Shown: positions 54,954-64,000 of the stretch, in pieces | How positions within the stretch are numbered: the first letter of the stretch is position 1 | Layout: each line of letters starts with the position of its first letter | Assembly: GCA_001626925.1 (NCBI GenBank) | Contig: LUOR01000060.1 | Span: 1 to 64,000 of the forward strand | Source: Moraxellaceae bacterium REDSEA-S32_B1 | GTDB lineage: Bacteria > Pseudomonadota > Gammaproteobacteria > Pseudomonadales > Moraxellaceae | DNA length: 64,000 bases | Direction of reading: 5' to 3' | Notes under the pieces: generated by a model | Databases searched by the model: none | Seen by the model: the letters and a program-made list of their open reading frames with translations, nothing else | What the model was told of the DNA's origin: nothing | Program-made: the position numbers and the translations under genes

Positions 54954-55736
54954 ATGAAACAGCGTTTAATTTTTTCTGCGTTGGGATTGTCATTAGCAAC
55001 AGCATTAACTGCATGTCAGTCTACATCGCAAACAGCGACCGAAACGAATAATAACAACTCATCAGTGCAAGGAGCGCAATTGATGCAGATCAAAGCACAA
55101 ATGTTGCAATCCTACGTGTGGACGCATCAAGCGACCAATATGCCAAAACCAATCATTCTGAATTTTCAAGATGGACGCATCGGTATAGATGCAGGCTGTA
55201 ATGGTATGGGTGCAGATGTACAAGTCGATGATCAAGTGATCAAAGCTGGCAATGTCATGAGCACGATGAAAGCTTGTGAGCCATCTATCATGAAGCAAGA
55301 GCAAATGGCAGGAAAGTTATTTGCCAATCGTGATGTGCCATACGAGTTGGACTTGGCAAATTTGAATCAACCAGTTTTGATTTTAACGACGGCTGACGGT
55401 CAAAAACTTCGTTTTACAGGTGAGCCAACTGCAGAAATGAAATATCAAGGTGAGGCTGAGATCCAATTTTTAGAAATTGCGGCTGAAACCAAATCATGCG
55501 TAGGTGTTGCGCCGATGCAATGTTTGCAAGTTCGTGAAATCAAATATGATGACGGTAAAAAAGTTGCAGTCGGTGAGTGGTCAAATTTTTATAGCCAAAT
55601 TGAAGGTTATCAACATCAACAAGGCATTCGAAATATTATCCGTGTAAAACGCTTTACTCGCACCAATCCTGCGGCAGATCAGTCGAAATATGCCTATGTA
55701 CATGATTTAACTGTAGAAGCAGAACAAGTGAAATAG
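54954..55736 (+). CDS. META and DUF4377 domain lipoprotein
   Basis: The 260-aa protein has a signal peptide and lipobox TALTAC (Cys21). The META domain (HslJ-like) covers about residues 55-160: SYVWTHQATNMPKPIILNF, RIGIDAGCNGMGADV, STMKACEPSIM and VLILTTADGQKLRFTG. Its two cysteines are as in HslJ. A DUF4377 region follows from about 170 (KSCVGVAPMQCLQVREI, NFYSQIEGYQHQQGI). HslJ is linked to novobiocin resistance and heat in E. coli; no precise function is known for the combined form. Lipid anchoring places it in the envelope. A strong bidirectional terminator follows. Confidence 0.82.
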   Translation: MKQRLIFSALGLSLATALTACQSTSQTATETNNNNSSVQGAQLMQIKAQMLQSYVWTHQATNMPKPIILNFQDGRIGIDAGCNGMGADVQVDDQVIKAGNVMSTMKACEPSIMKQEQMAGKLFANRDVPYELDLANLNQPVLILTTADGQKLRFTGEPTAEMKYQGEAEIQFLEIAAETKSCVGVAPMQCLQVREIKYDDGKKVAVGEWSNFYSQIEGYQHQQGIRNIIRVKRFTRTNPAADQSKYAYVHDLTVEAEQVK

Positions 55737-55795
55737 TCGATAAAAGTCGGAAGGCTTCGCTTTTAATATATTTTGATTTTTTCTATATTTAAAAC

Positions 55796-55833
55796 AATAA
55801 CCCGTAAATTTTAGAATTTACGGGTTATTTTTG
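55796..55833. terminator. Bidirectional terminator between the META lipoprotein and purD
   Basis: A perfect 15-bp stem aataacccgtaaatt (55796-55810) and aatttacgggttatt (55815-55829), loop ttag, followed by T residues. It lies between two converging genes. Confidence 0.9.
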
Positions 55834-55914
55834 ATTTTGAAATCGCTATTTTAGAGCAATGAACAAATCAACAATAAGATCGAAGCAAAGCTAAAAGAAA
55901 GTTAAGCCAAAAGT

Positions 55915-57201
55915 TTAGCTGTTTTTCTCACGTGCAATGGCACGGTAACCAATATCACTACGATATTGCATGCCAGTGAAAGTCACTTGACCACACACTT
56001 CTAAAGCATTGATCTGTGCTTCAAGGACGCTCTCACCAAGTGCAGTCACGCACAGCACACGACCACCCGATGTGATCACATGACCATCTTCAGTGAGTGC
56101 TGTACCTGCATGGAATATTTTGGTGTCTTCTGGAGATTGCCCCAGACCAGAAATCACATCGCCTTTACGCACACTTTCAGGATAGCCTTCGGCAGCTAAG
56201 ACCACACCGATTGACTTGCGTTCATCCCACTGCGCTTCACTAGGTAGATTACCTGCGATACCTGCTTCGACCAAATCGACCAGTGAAGATTGCAAACGCA
56301 TCATGATCGGCTGAGTTTCAGGATCACCAAAACGACAGTTAAATTCGATCACACGAGGTTGACCGTCACTATCAATCATCAAACCTGCATAGAGGAATCC
56401 AGTGTAGTCATGCCCGTCTTTTTTCATGCCATCTACGGTTGGACGCATGATTTGATCCATAGCACGTTGGAACACTTCATCAGTCACCACAGGTGCAGGG
56501 GAGTAAGCACCCATCCCGCCAGTGTTCGGACCTTGATCACCTTCAAAGATACGTTTGTGATCTTGCGAAGTTGCCATTGGCAAGATGTTGTTGCCATCGA
56601 TCATGCAGATAAACGAGGCTTCTTCGCCCTCTAAGAATTGCTCAATCACCACACGGCTACCTGCATTGCCAAATTTATTACCTGCAAGCATGTCATCAAT
56701 CGCTGCAAAGGCTTCGTCATTGGTCATTGCAACGATCACGCCTTTACCTGCAGCAAGTCCATCGGCTTTGATGACGATCGGCGCTCCATGTTGTTCGACA
56801 TAGGCTTTGGCAGGTGCAATCTCGGTAAACACCTCATAAAAAGCCGTTGGAATGTTGTGCTTTTTCAAAAAGTCTTTGGCAAATGCTTTTGAACCTTCGA
56901 GCTGTGCGGCGTACTGGGTTGGTCCCCAGATTTTTAAGCCTGCAAGACGGGCAGCATCGACCACGCCATTGACCAGCGGTGCTTCTGGTCCAACGATGAT
57001 GAGGTCGATTTGGTTATTTTTGGCAAACTCGACGATGGCAACATTGTCCAAAATGTCGAGTTGTACATTTTGACATTTGTCTTCATTGGCGGTGCCTGCA
57101 TTACCTGGCGCTACAAAGACCGTGCGGACTTTGGTATCTTGGGCAATTTTCCAAGACAAGGCATGCTCACGACCACCACTACCCAAAACTAAAATATTCA
57201 T
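55915..57201 (-). CDS. purD: Phosphoribosylamine-glycine ligase
   Basis: PurD joins glycine to phosphoribosylamine with ATP, the second step of purine synthesis. The 428-aa protein has the N-terminal LVLGSGGREHALSWK, the ATP-grasp centre with VIKADGLAAGKGVIVA near residue 145, FICMIDGNNILPMATSQDHKR, GGMGAYSPAP, and RVIEFNCRFGDPETQ near 280. Length is normal. The start is ATG 57201; a TTG one codon earlier is possible. It is on the same strand as purH, but a terminator at 57288-57341 lies between them, so part of its transcription may be independent. Confidence 0.96.
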   Translation of the reverse strand: MNILVLGSGGREHALSWKIAQDTKVRTVFVAPGNAGTANEDKCQNVQLDILDNVAIVEFAKNNQIDLIIVGPEAPLVNGVVDAARLAGLKIWGPTQYAAQLEGSKAFAKDFLKKHNIPTAFYEVFTEIAPAKAYVEQHGAPIVIKADGLAAGKGVIVAMTNDEAFAAIDDMLAGNKFGNAGSRVVIEQFLEGEEASFICMIDGNNILPMATSQDHKRIFEGDQGPNTGGMGAYSPAPVVTDEVFQRAMDQIMRPTVDGMKKDGHDYTGFLYAGLMIDSDGQPRVIEFNCRFGDPETQPIMMRLQSSLVDLVEAGIAGNLPSEAQWDERKSIGVVLAAEGYPESVRKGDVISGLGQSPEDTKIFHAGTALTEDGHVITSGGRVLCVTALGESVLEAQINALEVCGQVTFTGMQYRSDIGYRAIAREKNS

Positions 57202-57284
57202 CAATTATTTTCCCTTTTCATCTCGCAATGAAATCGAATTTATCAAAATGCTGTGATGCAAAAATTTCATCAAAAATTATGAAT

Positions 57285-57341
57285 GAAAAAATCCCTGTGT
57301 ACTAGCCTAAAATGAGGTGTTGAACTGTACAAAGGGATTTT
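57285..57341 (-). terminator. purH terminator
   Basis: aaaatccctgtgtac (57288-57302) pairs with gtacaaagggatttt (57327-57341) with one mismatch. On the minus strand a T run follows. It lies 6 bp after the purH stop and 84 bp before purD. Confidence 0.7.
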
Positions 57342-57346
57342 AAAAA

Positions 57347-58921
57347 TCAGTGACGGAAGTGGCGCATGCCTGTAAATACCATGGCAATACCGTGTTCATT
57401 GGCTGCAGCGATGGTTTCTTCATCACGCATTGAACCACCCGGTTGGATAATACATTTGATACCCGCTTTGGCTGCATTATCAATACCATCACGGAATGGG
57501 AAGAACGCATCTGATGCCATCACCGCACCTTCAACGACAAGCCCTGCATGTTCTGCTTTGATCGCTGCGATACGAGCGGAGTTGACACGGCTCATTTGAC
57601 CAGCGCCAACACCGATGGTTTGACGATTTTTCGCATAGACAATCGCATTTGATTTGACATACTTCGCCACTTTCCAAGCAAAAATAAGATCGTCAATTTC
57701 TTGCTCGGTTGGTGCACGTTCTGTGACGACTTTGAGATCAGAGGCTTTGATCATGCCTAAGTCTTGATCTTGTACCAAAAGTCCACCGTTGACACGTTTG
57801 AAGTCGAACTGCGGTGCACGTGCATCAATTGCAGGTAGTTCGCCACAAGTCAAAACACGTACATTTTTCTTAGCGCCAGTGACTTCAAGTACGCCATCGG
57901 CAATACTTGGCGCAATGATCACCTCGACAAACTGACGATCAACAATTGCTTGCGCAGTTGCCACGTCTAACTCACGGTTAAAAGCGATAATGCCACCAAA
58001 TGCAGACTCAGGATCGGTTGCATAAGCAAGATCATAAGCAGTTTGAATACCGTCTAAAGACACTGCTACGCCACATGGATTAGCATGTTTTACGATCACA
58101 CAAGCAGGCTTGGCAAAAGTTTTGACACATTCCAGTGCAGCATCAGTATCAGCGATATTGTTATAAGACAGTTCTTTACCTTGTAATTGCGTTGCCGTCG
58201 ATACAGATGCCTCAGTCGCAGTGCTTTCCACATAGAACGCTGCTGATTGATGTGGGTTTTCCCCATAACGCAAATCTTGTGATTTGTTCATTTGCACGTT
58301 GAAAGTACGTGCAAACTGATCCGCTTCACCTTCTGGTTTGCCAACACGTGCGCCGAGATATTGCGCAATCATGCCGTCATATTGTGCGGTATGCTCAAAG
58401 GCTTTTACTGCCAAATCAAAACGCGTCGCATGTGAAAGCGTACCATCTGCTTTTAACTCAGTCACTACGGTATCGTAGTCTGACGCATTGACGATGATGC
58501 CTACTGATGCGTGGTTTTTCGCTGCTGCACGTACCATAGTTGGACCACCGATGTCGATGTTTTCAATCGCATCTGCAAGTGAGCAATTTGGCTTAGCAAC
58601 GGTTGCTGCAAATGGATAAAGATTGACAATCACTAAGTCGATCGCATCAATATTGTGCTCTGCCATGACAGCTTCATCTAGCCCACGACGCGCCAAAATC
58701 CCTCCATGAATCTTTGGATGTAGGGTTTTGACACGACCATCCATCATTTCTGGGAAGCCAGTGTGCTCAGACACTTCGATCACAGGAACTTGGTTGTCTT
58801 TAAGTAGCTTATAAGTGCCACCAGTCGATAGAATTTCAATATTTAAGCTTGCAAGCGATTGCGCAAACTCAACGATACCAGTCTTATCAGAAACGGAAAT
58901 TAAAGCACGAGAAACAGTCAT
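57347..58921 (-). CDS. purH: Bifunctional AICAR transformylase / IMP cyclohydrolase
   Basis: PurH carries out the last two steps of IMP synthesis. The 524-aa protein has the cyclohydrolase domain first ([41 protein letters not shown]). The transformylase domain follows, with [41 protein letters not shown] and [12 protein letters not shown]. Length matches family. It lies downstream of fis on the same strand, separated by a hairpin terminator in a 96-bp gap. Confidence 0.97.
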   Translation of the reverse strand: MTVSRALISVSDKTGIVEFAQSLASLNIEILSTGGTYKLLKDNQVPVIEVSEHTGFPEMMDGRVKTLHPKIHGGILARRGLDEAVMAEHNIDAIDLVIVNLYPFAATVAKPNCSLADAIENIDIGGPTMVRAAAKNHASVGIIVNASDYDTVVTELKADGTLSHATRFDLAVKAFEHTAQYDGMIAQYLGARVGKPEGEADQFARTFNVQMNKSQDLRYGENPHQSAAFYVESTATEASVSTATQLQGKELSYNNIADTDAALECVKTFAKPACVIVKHANPCGVAVSLDGIQTAYDLAYATDPESAFGGIIAFNRELDVATAQAIVDRQFVEVIIAPSIADGVLEVTGAKKNVRVLTCGELPAIDARAPQFDFKRVNGGLLVQDQDLGMIKASDLKVVTERAPTEQEIDDLIFAWKVAKYVKSNAIVYAKNRQTIGVGAGQMSRVNSARIAAIKAEHAGLVVEGAVMASDAFFPFRDGIDNAAKAGIKCIIQPGGSMRDEETIAAANEHGIAMVFTGMRHFRH

Positions 58922-58974
58922 AGCGGTATGTTTAAAATCAAAAGTGAAAAGGGGAAATCTCTAAAAATTGGGCA

Positions 58975-59001
58975 TAAAAATGCCCGCTCGTTGGCAGGCA
59001 T
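58975..59001 (-). terminator. fis terminator
   Basis: atgcccgc (58980-58987) and gcaggcat (58994-59001) form an 8-bp stem with one G-U pair on the minus-strand RNA, followed by TTTTAT. It begins 17 bp after the fis stop codon. Confidence 0.65.
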
Positions 59002-59017
59002 CTTATCATTTATTCAA

Positions 59018-59287
59018 CTATTCAGCCATTAGTCCGTGCGCTTTTAACTTTTTACGCAAAGTACCACGGTTAAGTCCTAGAATCTCAGCAGCACGTGTTT
59101 GGTTGCCACGAGTATATTCAAGAACGACTGATAATAATGGTTTCTCCATTTCAGCCAAAACCATATCGTAAACTTGCGCTGGCTGTTCACCTTGCAATTG
59201 AGCGAAATAGTGGCGAACTGCACGGTCTACGTGAATACGTAGCGCAACGTCAGATTGTGCAGTAAAAATAGGAGACTTACTATTCAT
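59018..59287 (-). CDS. fis: DNA-binding protein Fis
   Basis: Fis is a nucleoid-associated protein that bends DNA and activates rRNA promoters in growth. The 89-aa protein has an N-terminal beta/dimer part and the C-terminal helix-turn-helix [25 protein letters not shown] (residues about 62-86; written here as one family motif in parts [10 protein letters not shown] and [10 protein letters not shown]). Length is close to E. coli Fis (98). It lies between the zinc-ribbon/prmA pair and purH, rather than after dusB as in E. coli. A 528-bp upstream gap should carry its promoter and regulation. Confidence 0.93.
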   Translation of the reverse strand: MNSKSPIFTAQSDVALRIHVDRAVRHYFAQLQGEQPAQVYDMVLAEMEKPLLSVVLEYTRGNQTRAAEILGLNRGTLRKKLKAHGLMAE

Positions 59288-59815
59288 GCGATAAATCCGA
59301 AAATTTTGACCACTAGATAATTAATGTAGTTCATCAACATTATCTTAGCGGTGGGTTAATATGTTAAGCATCTAGTGACCCATTCAAGACCATCAAAATA
59401 ATGATCGTTTAAACAGTCACAGCTTCATCCGAAATGAAGCACAAACAATTCATTTTGCGGTGCAACTCAAGCGTGTTTGACTGTATGAAAAATATACATG
59501 TCAAAAACAACGAAAAACAAAACCCTACACCAACCAAAATTGGCAATCAAAAGGGAATAGTTTTCAAACTGCTAGAACCAGCAAAGGAGACAAGTTAAAA
59601 CTTCAATTGCACATATCATAGCATTTTCTAGCCCAAAGTGAGCAAATAAAGTTCATTTTTTCGTAATTATTTTGCTGTATATTTGGAAAGTTTCAGCGTA
59701 TATTCCTCAACTTTTTGTTTTTCCTAAATTGTTTAAAAAATATGCAAAGCCATTTTTTGTAAATAAAGCCAAATTAAATTTGTATTTTAGACAAAAGATC
59801 GAAAGATATGACTGA
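59288..59815 (-). other. Long AT-rich fis upstream region
   Basis: 528 bases without a credible gene. It holds an imperfect inverted repeat, tgtttgactgtat (59474-59486) and atacatgtcaaaaaca (59494-59509). No promoter hexamers are clear. The length suggests complex growth-rate control of fis or a long leader; this is inference. Confidence 0.45.
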
Positions 59816-60361
59816 TTAGATGTAGTGAAAGAAGAAAATTTGAAAAATCAGTAAAAGCACCAGTAAAAAATTCAGAATCCCCCAAGTCACATAATAATTG
59901 CGCTGAGTATCTGTCATTTTCACCTTACGGACATATCGAACATCGTTTTTCTTTGGATTGATGTTGGGCGTTGCGATTGTTACTGCTTTATTTAAATCAA
60001 ACTGATTTGGACTCATGGTGTCGAGGTGGTTGAGATAGGTATATAGGTTTAACCGTGAGCCCTCTACACTACTATTCATTATTCCCATTACATGATCAAT
60101 GATGCCTGCATTCTTTGAGGCATGCGCCGTCAAATCAAATGGGTTGGTTTGGATGTCTTTGGTACTATGCTGTAGGGAGTAGTGAATGAAGTTTTGCGCA
60201 TTGGTATTGGGTAGATAGTCAGGATCAAGAATAAAATGCGCAAAAGCATCAAATGTCGCATTGCATTCGGCACAGCGCACTTTTCCCTGAGCAATGTTAA
60301 GTTGCATCAGGGTGAGTTCATAGGTGCTTTGACAGCTTGGACATTGGCTATAGTAGCGCAT
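59816..60361 (-). CDS. Zinc-ribbon membrane protein (MJ0042-type N-terminus)
   Basis: The 181-aa protein starts with a zinc ribbon: Cys7 and Cys10 in CPSC, Cys30 and Cys33 in CAEC, followed by NATFDAFAHF. The middle is polar and poorly conserved-looking. The end has one membrane helix (residues about 156-178, ILNFLLVLLLIFQIFFF). In many proteobacteria such a zinc ribbon heads a larger DUF3426 protein beside prmA and fis; here the DUF3426 part is missing or very short. It lies 37 bp after prmA and is likely in the same message. Function is unknown. Confidence 0.75.
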   Translation of the reverse strand: MRYYSQCPSCQSTYELTLMQLNIAQGKVRCAECNATFDAFAHFILDPDYLPNTNAQNFIHYSLQHSTKDIQTNPFDLTAHASKNAGIIDHVMGIMNSSVEGSRLNLYTYLNHLDTMSPNQFDLNKAVTIATPNINPKKNDVRYVRKVKMTDTQRNYYVTWGILNFLLVLLLIFQIFFFHYI

Positions 60362-60398
60362 TGATTCTCAATCCAATTTTAGCTCAACATCGAGTTGG

Positions 60399-61295
60399 TT
60401 AAGCCTTTCGATGTCCTGAAAGGCGACACCAGTTTTCTTCACGCATCTGTTGCCCAGTGATTTCAAAATACGGTGCGTAAGCAGCTTTGACATCTTCGAT
60501 CTGTTCTTCAATCAATCCTGCAAGTGCAATCTGTGCATTCGGCACAGTCAGATTATAGAAAGTTTCAACCAGCATCATCAGTGGCTTGGCTAAGATATTT
60601 GCCACCAAGATTTCTGTTTTGTCTTGATAATGGGCTTCAAAATCTTCAGGTAATCCGACCCAAAGTCGATCTGCCACACCATTCAATTCAGCATTTTGCT
60701 TGGTTGCAAGGACGGCTTGAGGGTCAATATCAGTTGCATAGACATACTTCGCACCGAGTAATAGTGCAGCAACACCTAGAATCCCAGAGCCACAGCCATA
60801 GTCGATCACTACTTTGTCTTTTAGATCCAGTCCTGCAAGCCATTGTAGGCATAGGAAAGTACTGGCATGGTTACCCGTACCAAAAGCAAGCCCTGGATCA
60901 AGTTTGATATTGGTCACTTCGGGATTGGGTGCTTCAAGCCATTCAGGGACGATCCAAAGATTGTCTGCGACTTGGATCGGCTCATAATAATCCATCCAAG
61001 CACGTTCCCATGCTTGATCTTCGATGACTTCTGAGCGGATTGCAGTATGCTCGATCTGCGTAGAAATAAACTGCGATAATGCATCTGCATCTAAAGGTTG
61101 CTCTTCATCTTGCTGAAAAATACCAGTCACAATGACATTATCCCAAAGCGGTGTTTCACCCGGCAGCGGTTCAAGCAAAGCTTGATCTTCCGCATCGTCT
61201 AAAGTCACGCTCACTGCACCTAAAGATAATAGTAGTGATTCGCAGATTTCGACTTGAGATTGTTGTACTGTGATATGGATTTGCAACCAGTTCAA
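60399..61295 (-). CDS. prmA: Ribosomal protein L11 methyltransferase
   Basis: PrmA trimethylates L11 at several lysines and the N-terminus. The 298-aa protein has the N-terminal substrate domain ([32 protein letters not shown]). The SAM domain has [19 protein letters not shown], motif [22 protein letters not shown] near residue 165, and [13 protein letters not shown] near 230. Length is normal. It is the first gene of the minus-strand group prmA-zinc ribbon-fis. The gene is dispensable in E. coli. Confidence 0.95.
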   Translation of the reverse strand: MNWLQIHITVQQSQVEICESLLLSLGAVSVTLDDAEDQALLEPLPGETPLWDNVIVTGIFQQDEEQPLDADALSQFISTQIEHTAIRSEVIEDQAWERAWMDYYEPIQVADNLWIVPEWLEAPNPEVTNIKLDPGLAFGTGNHASTFLCLQWLAGLDLKDKVVIDYGCGSGILGVAALLLGAKYVYATDIDPQAVLATKQNAELNGVADRLWVGLPEDFEAHYQDKTEILVANILAKPLMMLVETFYNLTVPNAQIALAGLIEEQIEDVKAAYAPYFEITGQQMREENWCRLSGHRKA

Positions 61296-61404
61296 AAGAT
61301 GTCACCAAAAAATTCTATTGTTGCGATGTATTGTAGCCGATAAGCACAATAAAAGATTGGGCACTGGGAAAATTCCCACAAAAAAATAAGGGTCTTAATA
61401 AAGT

Positions 61405-61437
61405 AAAGCGCATCAACAGTGGCTGTTGATGCGCTTT
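61405..61437 (-). terminator. Terminator after the BASS transporter
   Basis: A perfect 14-bp stem aaagcgcatcaaca (61405-61418) with tgttgatgcgcttt (61424-61437), loop gtggc. On the minus strand a T-rich tail follows. It lies 25 bp beyond the transporter stop. Confidence 0.85.
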
Positions 61438-61461
61438 GATTGGTTGAATTTTTAGCGAGAA

Positions 61462-62352
61462 TTAATGATTGAGACTCTCAGCTGTTGCATCTTCAGGTAG
61501 TGGCGCAATGCGATTGAGTAGAAAACCAAATGCCACCGCAAAAAAATACATAAAGATCGAATACACCGCCGCAGGCATGGCAATGGTGGTACTTGCCATG
61601 ATGGTAATGGCAATGGTAATCGCCAGAGTGCCATTATGAATACCGATCTCAAACGCCGAAGCACGTGCTTGGCGTGCGCTGATACCAAACATTCTCGGAA
61701 CGAAATAGCCAATGCTTAGGCTTATTGCGCAGAATAATGCGGTTGCTACACCGACTTCGCCAATATAGTTTACGAGGTTTTCACGCTCGCTCATGATCGC
61801 ACCAAGAATAATAATCACGAGGAAAACCACGGCAAAAATGCGAGTAGGTTTATTGAGCTTATCCGCTGTGCTTGGCGAGTAATGACGAATTAACATCCCG
61901 ATCAATACAGGCACGATAATGATCACAAAGACTTGCACGACTTTGGCAAACTGTAGACCGATCTGTTGATCACCTTGCATAAAGTGATTGATGGCAAAGT
62001 TCACCACGATCGGTAAAGTGACGGCGGCTAAGATCGAATTGATTGCCGTCAAGGTAATATTTAAAGCAATATCACCTTTAAATAGATAGCTCAGCAAATT
62101 GGCAGTAGCACCACCTGGAGAAGCTGCAAGTAGCATCAAACCGACTGCGAGTAATGGTGAAAGGGCAAAAAGTTTACACAAGGCAAAAGCGACACCAACC
62201 AATAACACCAGTTGGCAAAATAAGGCAACAAACACGGCTTTTGGGTGCTTTCTGACTCGGCTAAAGTCTTGTGGCGTGAGCTCTAAACCTAGACCTGCCA
62301 TGACAATACCGAGTGCAATCGGTAAAAATACGGTAACGAGTGCGGAGTCCAT
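61462..62352 (-). CDS. Bile acid:sodium symporter family (BASS) transporter
   Basis: The 296-aa protein has about nine to ten membrane helices. Family motifs are present: LGLELTPQDFSRVRKHPKA near residue 22, LLAASPGGATANLLSYLFKGD near 76, and EIGIHNGTLAITIAIT near 235, where Glu and Asn bind sodium in related transporters. Despite the name, bacterial members carry pantoate, keto acids or other organic anions. The substrate here is unknown. AGGA is 9 bases before the ATG. It is monocistronic; upstream lies a tandem repeat array. Confidence 0.88.
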   Translation of the reverse strand: MDSALVTVFLPIALGIVMAGLGLELTPQDFSRVRKHPKAVFVALFCQLVLLVGVAFALCKLFALSPLLAVGLMLLAASPGGATANLLSYLFKGDIALNITLTAINSILAAVTLPIVVNFAINHFMQGDQQIGLQFAKVVQVFVIIIVPVLIGMLIRHYSPSTADKLNKPTRIFAVVFLVIIILGAIMSERENLVNYIGEVGVATALFCAISLSIGYFVPRMFGISARQARASAFEIGIHNGTLAITIAITIMASTTIAMPAAVYSIFMYFFAVAFGFLLNRIAPLPEDATAESLNH

Positions 62353-62449
62353 TATTATTCATCCTTGAATATTCTAAGCGATTGATTTTGAGTGTAGCGT
62401 AATTTACCTGCTTTACAAGCGGTTTAAAGCAAGCGGTTAAAACTATACA

Positions 62450-62575
62450 AATAAAGTCATGTAATAAAAATCATGTAATTAGAATTATGCAATAAAAACC
62501 ATGTAACTAGTATCGTGCAATAAAAATCATGCGATTAGAGTCATGCCATTAAAGTCATGCCATTAAAGTCATGCA
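62450..62575 (+). repeat. Nine tandem 14-bp repeats
   Basis: The block is nine consecutive 14-mers with no gap, consensus ATTAAAATCATGCA with position variants (for example ataaaaatcatgta, attaaagtcatgcc). The last three units are almost identical and the first six more diverged. Since 14 is not a multiple of 3, it is unlikely to be coding. It fills the gap between the BASS gene and rlmL, divergent promoters. Each unit contains an atCATGca-like half palindrome. Confidence 0.85.
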
Positions 62576-62722
62576 ATACAGCATCGAAATGAAACCATCG
62601 TAGGCTACAAGAGTTTGTCTAAAAAATCTGTCATCGTCATGACAGTCTTGCACATGTTGCACAGCAAAATAGGCTACACTATGCCAAGTTTTAACTATAC
62701 ATTTTGATTGTGCAGAAATTTG

Positions 62723-64000
62723 ATGAGTAAACAGCAAGCGTCGAGTCGATATTGGGTCACCTGTGCCGATGGTTTGGAAAACCTATTGCAGGAAGAAATT
62801 ACTGCGCTAGGTGCAGAGGTGGTCGATCGCAAAGCAGGGCGATTGATTATTCAAGGTCAGCTTGAAACCGCATATCGTATTTGCATGTGGTCACGCCTTG
62901 CCTCACGTGTGTTGTTGCCGATTTTCTCGCAAGAGATTGAACAAAATTATGATGATCGTGATGTCGCAGAAGAACTGTTTGAAGCAGCGGTCAACTTTGA
63001 TTGGTCGCTGATCTTTGCACCGCAAAGTACCTTTGCCATTCGCTTGCATACCGAACGTGAAATCAAGGTCAATACACAGTTTGCGACTTTACGTGTCAAA
63101 GATGGTGTGGTGGATAGCTTTATGGAAAGCCAAGGTCGCCGTCCAAGCATTGATACCAAGCAACCTGAAATTACGCTTTACGTGCTTGCAGGCAAGTTAG
63201 CGCATCATTTCTGCCTTGATCTGTCAGGCGACAGCTTGCACCGTCGTGGCTATCGTCGTTATATGACCGATGCGCCGATCAAAGAAAATCTTGCCGCAGC
63301 GATTTTGCAAAAAGCACAACTGACTCAGCGCAAGCCTGACATGATTCTTGATCCGATGTGTGGTTCGGGGACATTTATTATTGAAGCCTTGATGATCTTG
63401 ACTGAGCGTGCACCGGGCATGGTACGTCGCTTTGGTTTTAATGGTTGGCATGGGCACGATCATGAACTGTGGCAAAGCATCAAGCGTGAAGCGGTCGAAC
63501 GTCATCACGCAGCGATGGAACGCCCATTGCCGAAGTTTTATGCTTTCGATGCGGACTGGGATGCGGTACAAGCCACGCGAAAAAATATCATCGCTGCAGG
63601 TTTTGAATCGGTACTCGATCAGATTCAGATCGAAGAACGTGTCCTTGGGGACTGGTGTGACTTTAATCTAACAAATGAACAAACTGCATTTGTCGTGACC
63701 AATCCACCATACGGTGAACGACTTGGTGATAAAGCCTCAAATCGTGCCTTGTATCAAGGCTTGTCGATGTTGTTGCAGGAACAATTTAGCGGACAATATG
63801 CTGCGGTGATTGCGGCGCATATTGAGCAAGCCGATGTGTTGGCATTGGCTGAGCCTGAAACTTTACGCTTGATGAATGGTAATTTACCGATCTACGTGCG
63901 GATGGGGCAGGTCAAAGCAGCGACCGATCGCCAACCATTTTTGCAAAATTGGCAGGCTGAGAAAGTCGAAATTGAAGAAGCACAAGACTTTGCCAACCGT
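62723..64000 (+). CDS. rlmL: 23S rRNA (guanine-N2) methyltransferase RlmL, 5' part (runs off the window)
   Basis: The frame is open from ATG 62723 (MSKQQASSRYWVTCADGLE) to the window end, 426 codons. The full family is about 700 residues or more, joining RlmL with RlmK. It has an N-terminal THUMP RNA-binding domain (residues about 45-155), SGDSLHRRGYRR, SAM motif I DPMCGSGTFIIEAL from residue 210, and the catalytic NPPYGERLG from residue 327. It methylates G2445 of 23S rRNA. The C-terminal RlmK half, if present, lies beyond the window. Confidence 0.92.
   Translation, partial: MSKQQASSRYWVTCADGLENLLQEEITALGAEVVDRKAGRLIIQGQLETAYRICMWSRLASRVLLPIFSQEIEQNYDDRDVAEELFEAAVNFDWSLIFAPQSTFAIRLHTEREIKVNTQFATLRVKDGVVDSFMESQGRRPSIDTKQPEITLYVLAGKLAHHFCLDLSGDSLHRRGYRRYMTDAPIKENLAAAILQKAQLTQRKPDMILDPMCGSGTFIIEALMILTERAPGMVRRFGFNGWHGHDHELWQSIKREAVERHHAAMERPLPKFYAFDADWDAVQATRKNIIAAGFESVLDQIQIEERVLGDWCDFNLTNEQTAFVVTNPPYGERLGDKASNRALYQGLSMLLQEQFSGQYAAVIAAHIEQADVLALAEPETLRLMNGNLPIYVRMGQVKAATDRQPFLQNWQAEKVEIEEAQDFANR

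Noticed and set aside
62648-62680. Consensus-looking rlmL promoter (two TTGCAC boxes and TACACT)
   Set aside because: Neither TTGCAC lies near 17 bases from the TACACT (spacers are 21 and 12), so I do not call it.
1-64000. tRNA, rRNA, tmRNA or known riboswitches
   Set aside because: I looked for T-loop-like GTTCGANTC segments and for riboswitch-like leaders before methionine, lysine and purine genes and found none convincing. This is by eye, so a degenerate RNA gene could be missed.

Overview
The window looks like a chromosomal segment of an Acinetobacter species (Gammaproteobacteria, Moraxellaceae). The evidence is gene content and local order: trxA-rho beside ppx, alaS-lysC-csrA with an acidic CsrA tail, prmA-zinc ribbon-fis-purH-purD, a lone gspE away from other type II secretion genes, a MesX/MesD pair, and moderately AT-rich intergenic DNA. 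The species cannot be settled from the sequence alone. Nearly everything is housekeeping or conserved accessory sequence. I saw no rRNA, tRNA, prophage, CRISPR array or complete mobile element; the only mobile DNA is the tail of an IS30-like transposase at the left edge.

Layout, left to right. Positions 1-130 hold the IS30-like tail and a shared terminator. An Ala-rich lipoprotein, rho and trxA follow on the minus strand. The plus strand then carries ppx, accA-tilS (overlapping) and proC-yggT, which converge on an OprD-type porin. From 10.1 to 13.3 kb there is a small acyl/ester metabolism module (crotonase, alpha/beta hydrolase, TetR regulator, SGNH hydrolase) with a perfect palindrome at its promoter. 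lon and a WYL regulator follow on the minus strand.

From 17.2 to 21.0 kb lies a four-gene cluster: circularly permuted ATP-grasp, alpha-E protein, transglutaminase and Anbu (a proteasome-like peptidase). After a convergent Epd-like dehydrogenase comes mesX-mesD-flavin reductase, a folate-independent methionine synthase locus. alaS-lysC-csrA, a secreted orphan and a glutathione transferase follow. Two transporters, a hemolysin-III protein, a methyltransferase, polA, a very large DUF2339 membrane protein, an MscS channel with a DUF432 neighbour, gspE and rsmD-mrdA fill 31-50 kb. The last part holds mnmG, a small lipoprotein, rnhB, a ring-opening dioxygenase, a META/DUF4377 lipoprotein, purD, purH, fis, a zinc-ribbon protein, prmA, a BASS transporter, nine 14-bp tandem repeats and the start of rlmL, which runs off the window.

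The two loci most likely to hide unfinished biology are the Anbu/ATP-grasp/alpha-E/transglutaminase cluster and the mesX-mesD-flavin reductase operon. The first looks like a peptide-ligation plus proteolysis system with no known substrate. In the second the methyl donor and the need for oxygen are unexplained, and the adjacent flavin reductase suggests a mechanism. Both families have been noticed before, but neither pathway is resolved as far as I know. No computation or database search was run; identifications rest on reading motifs and on remembered family features.
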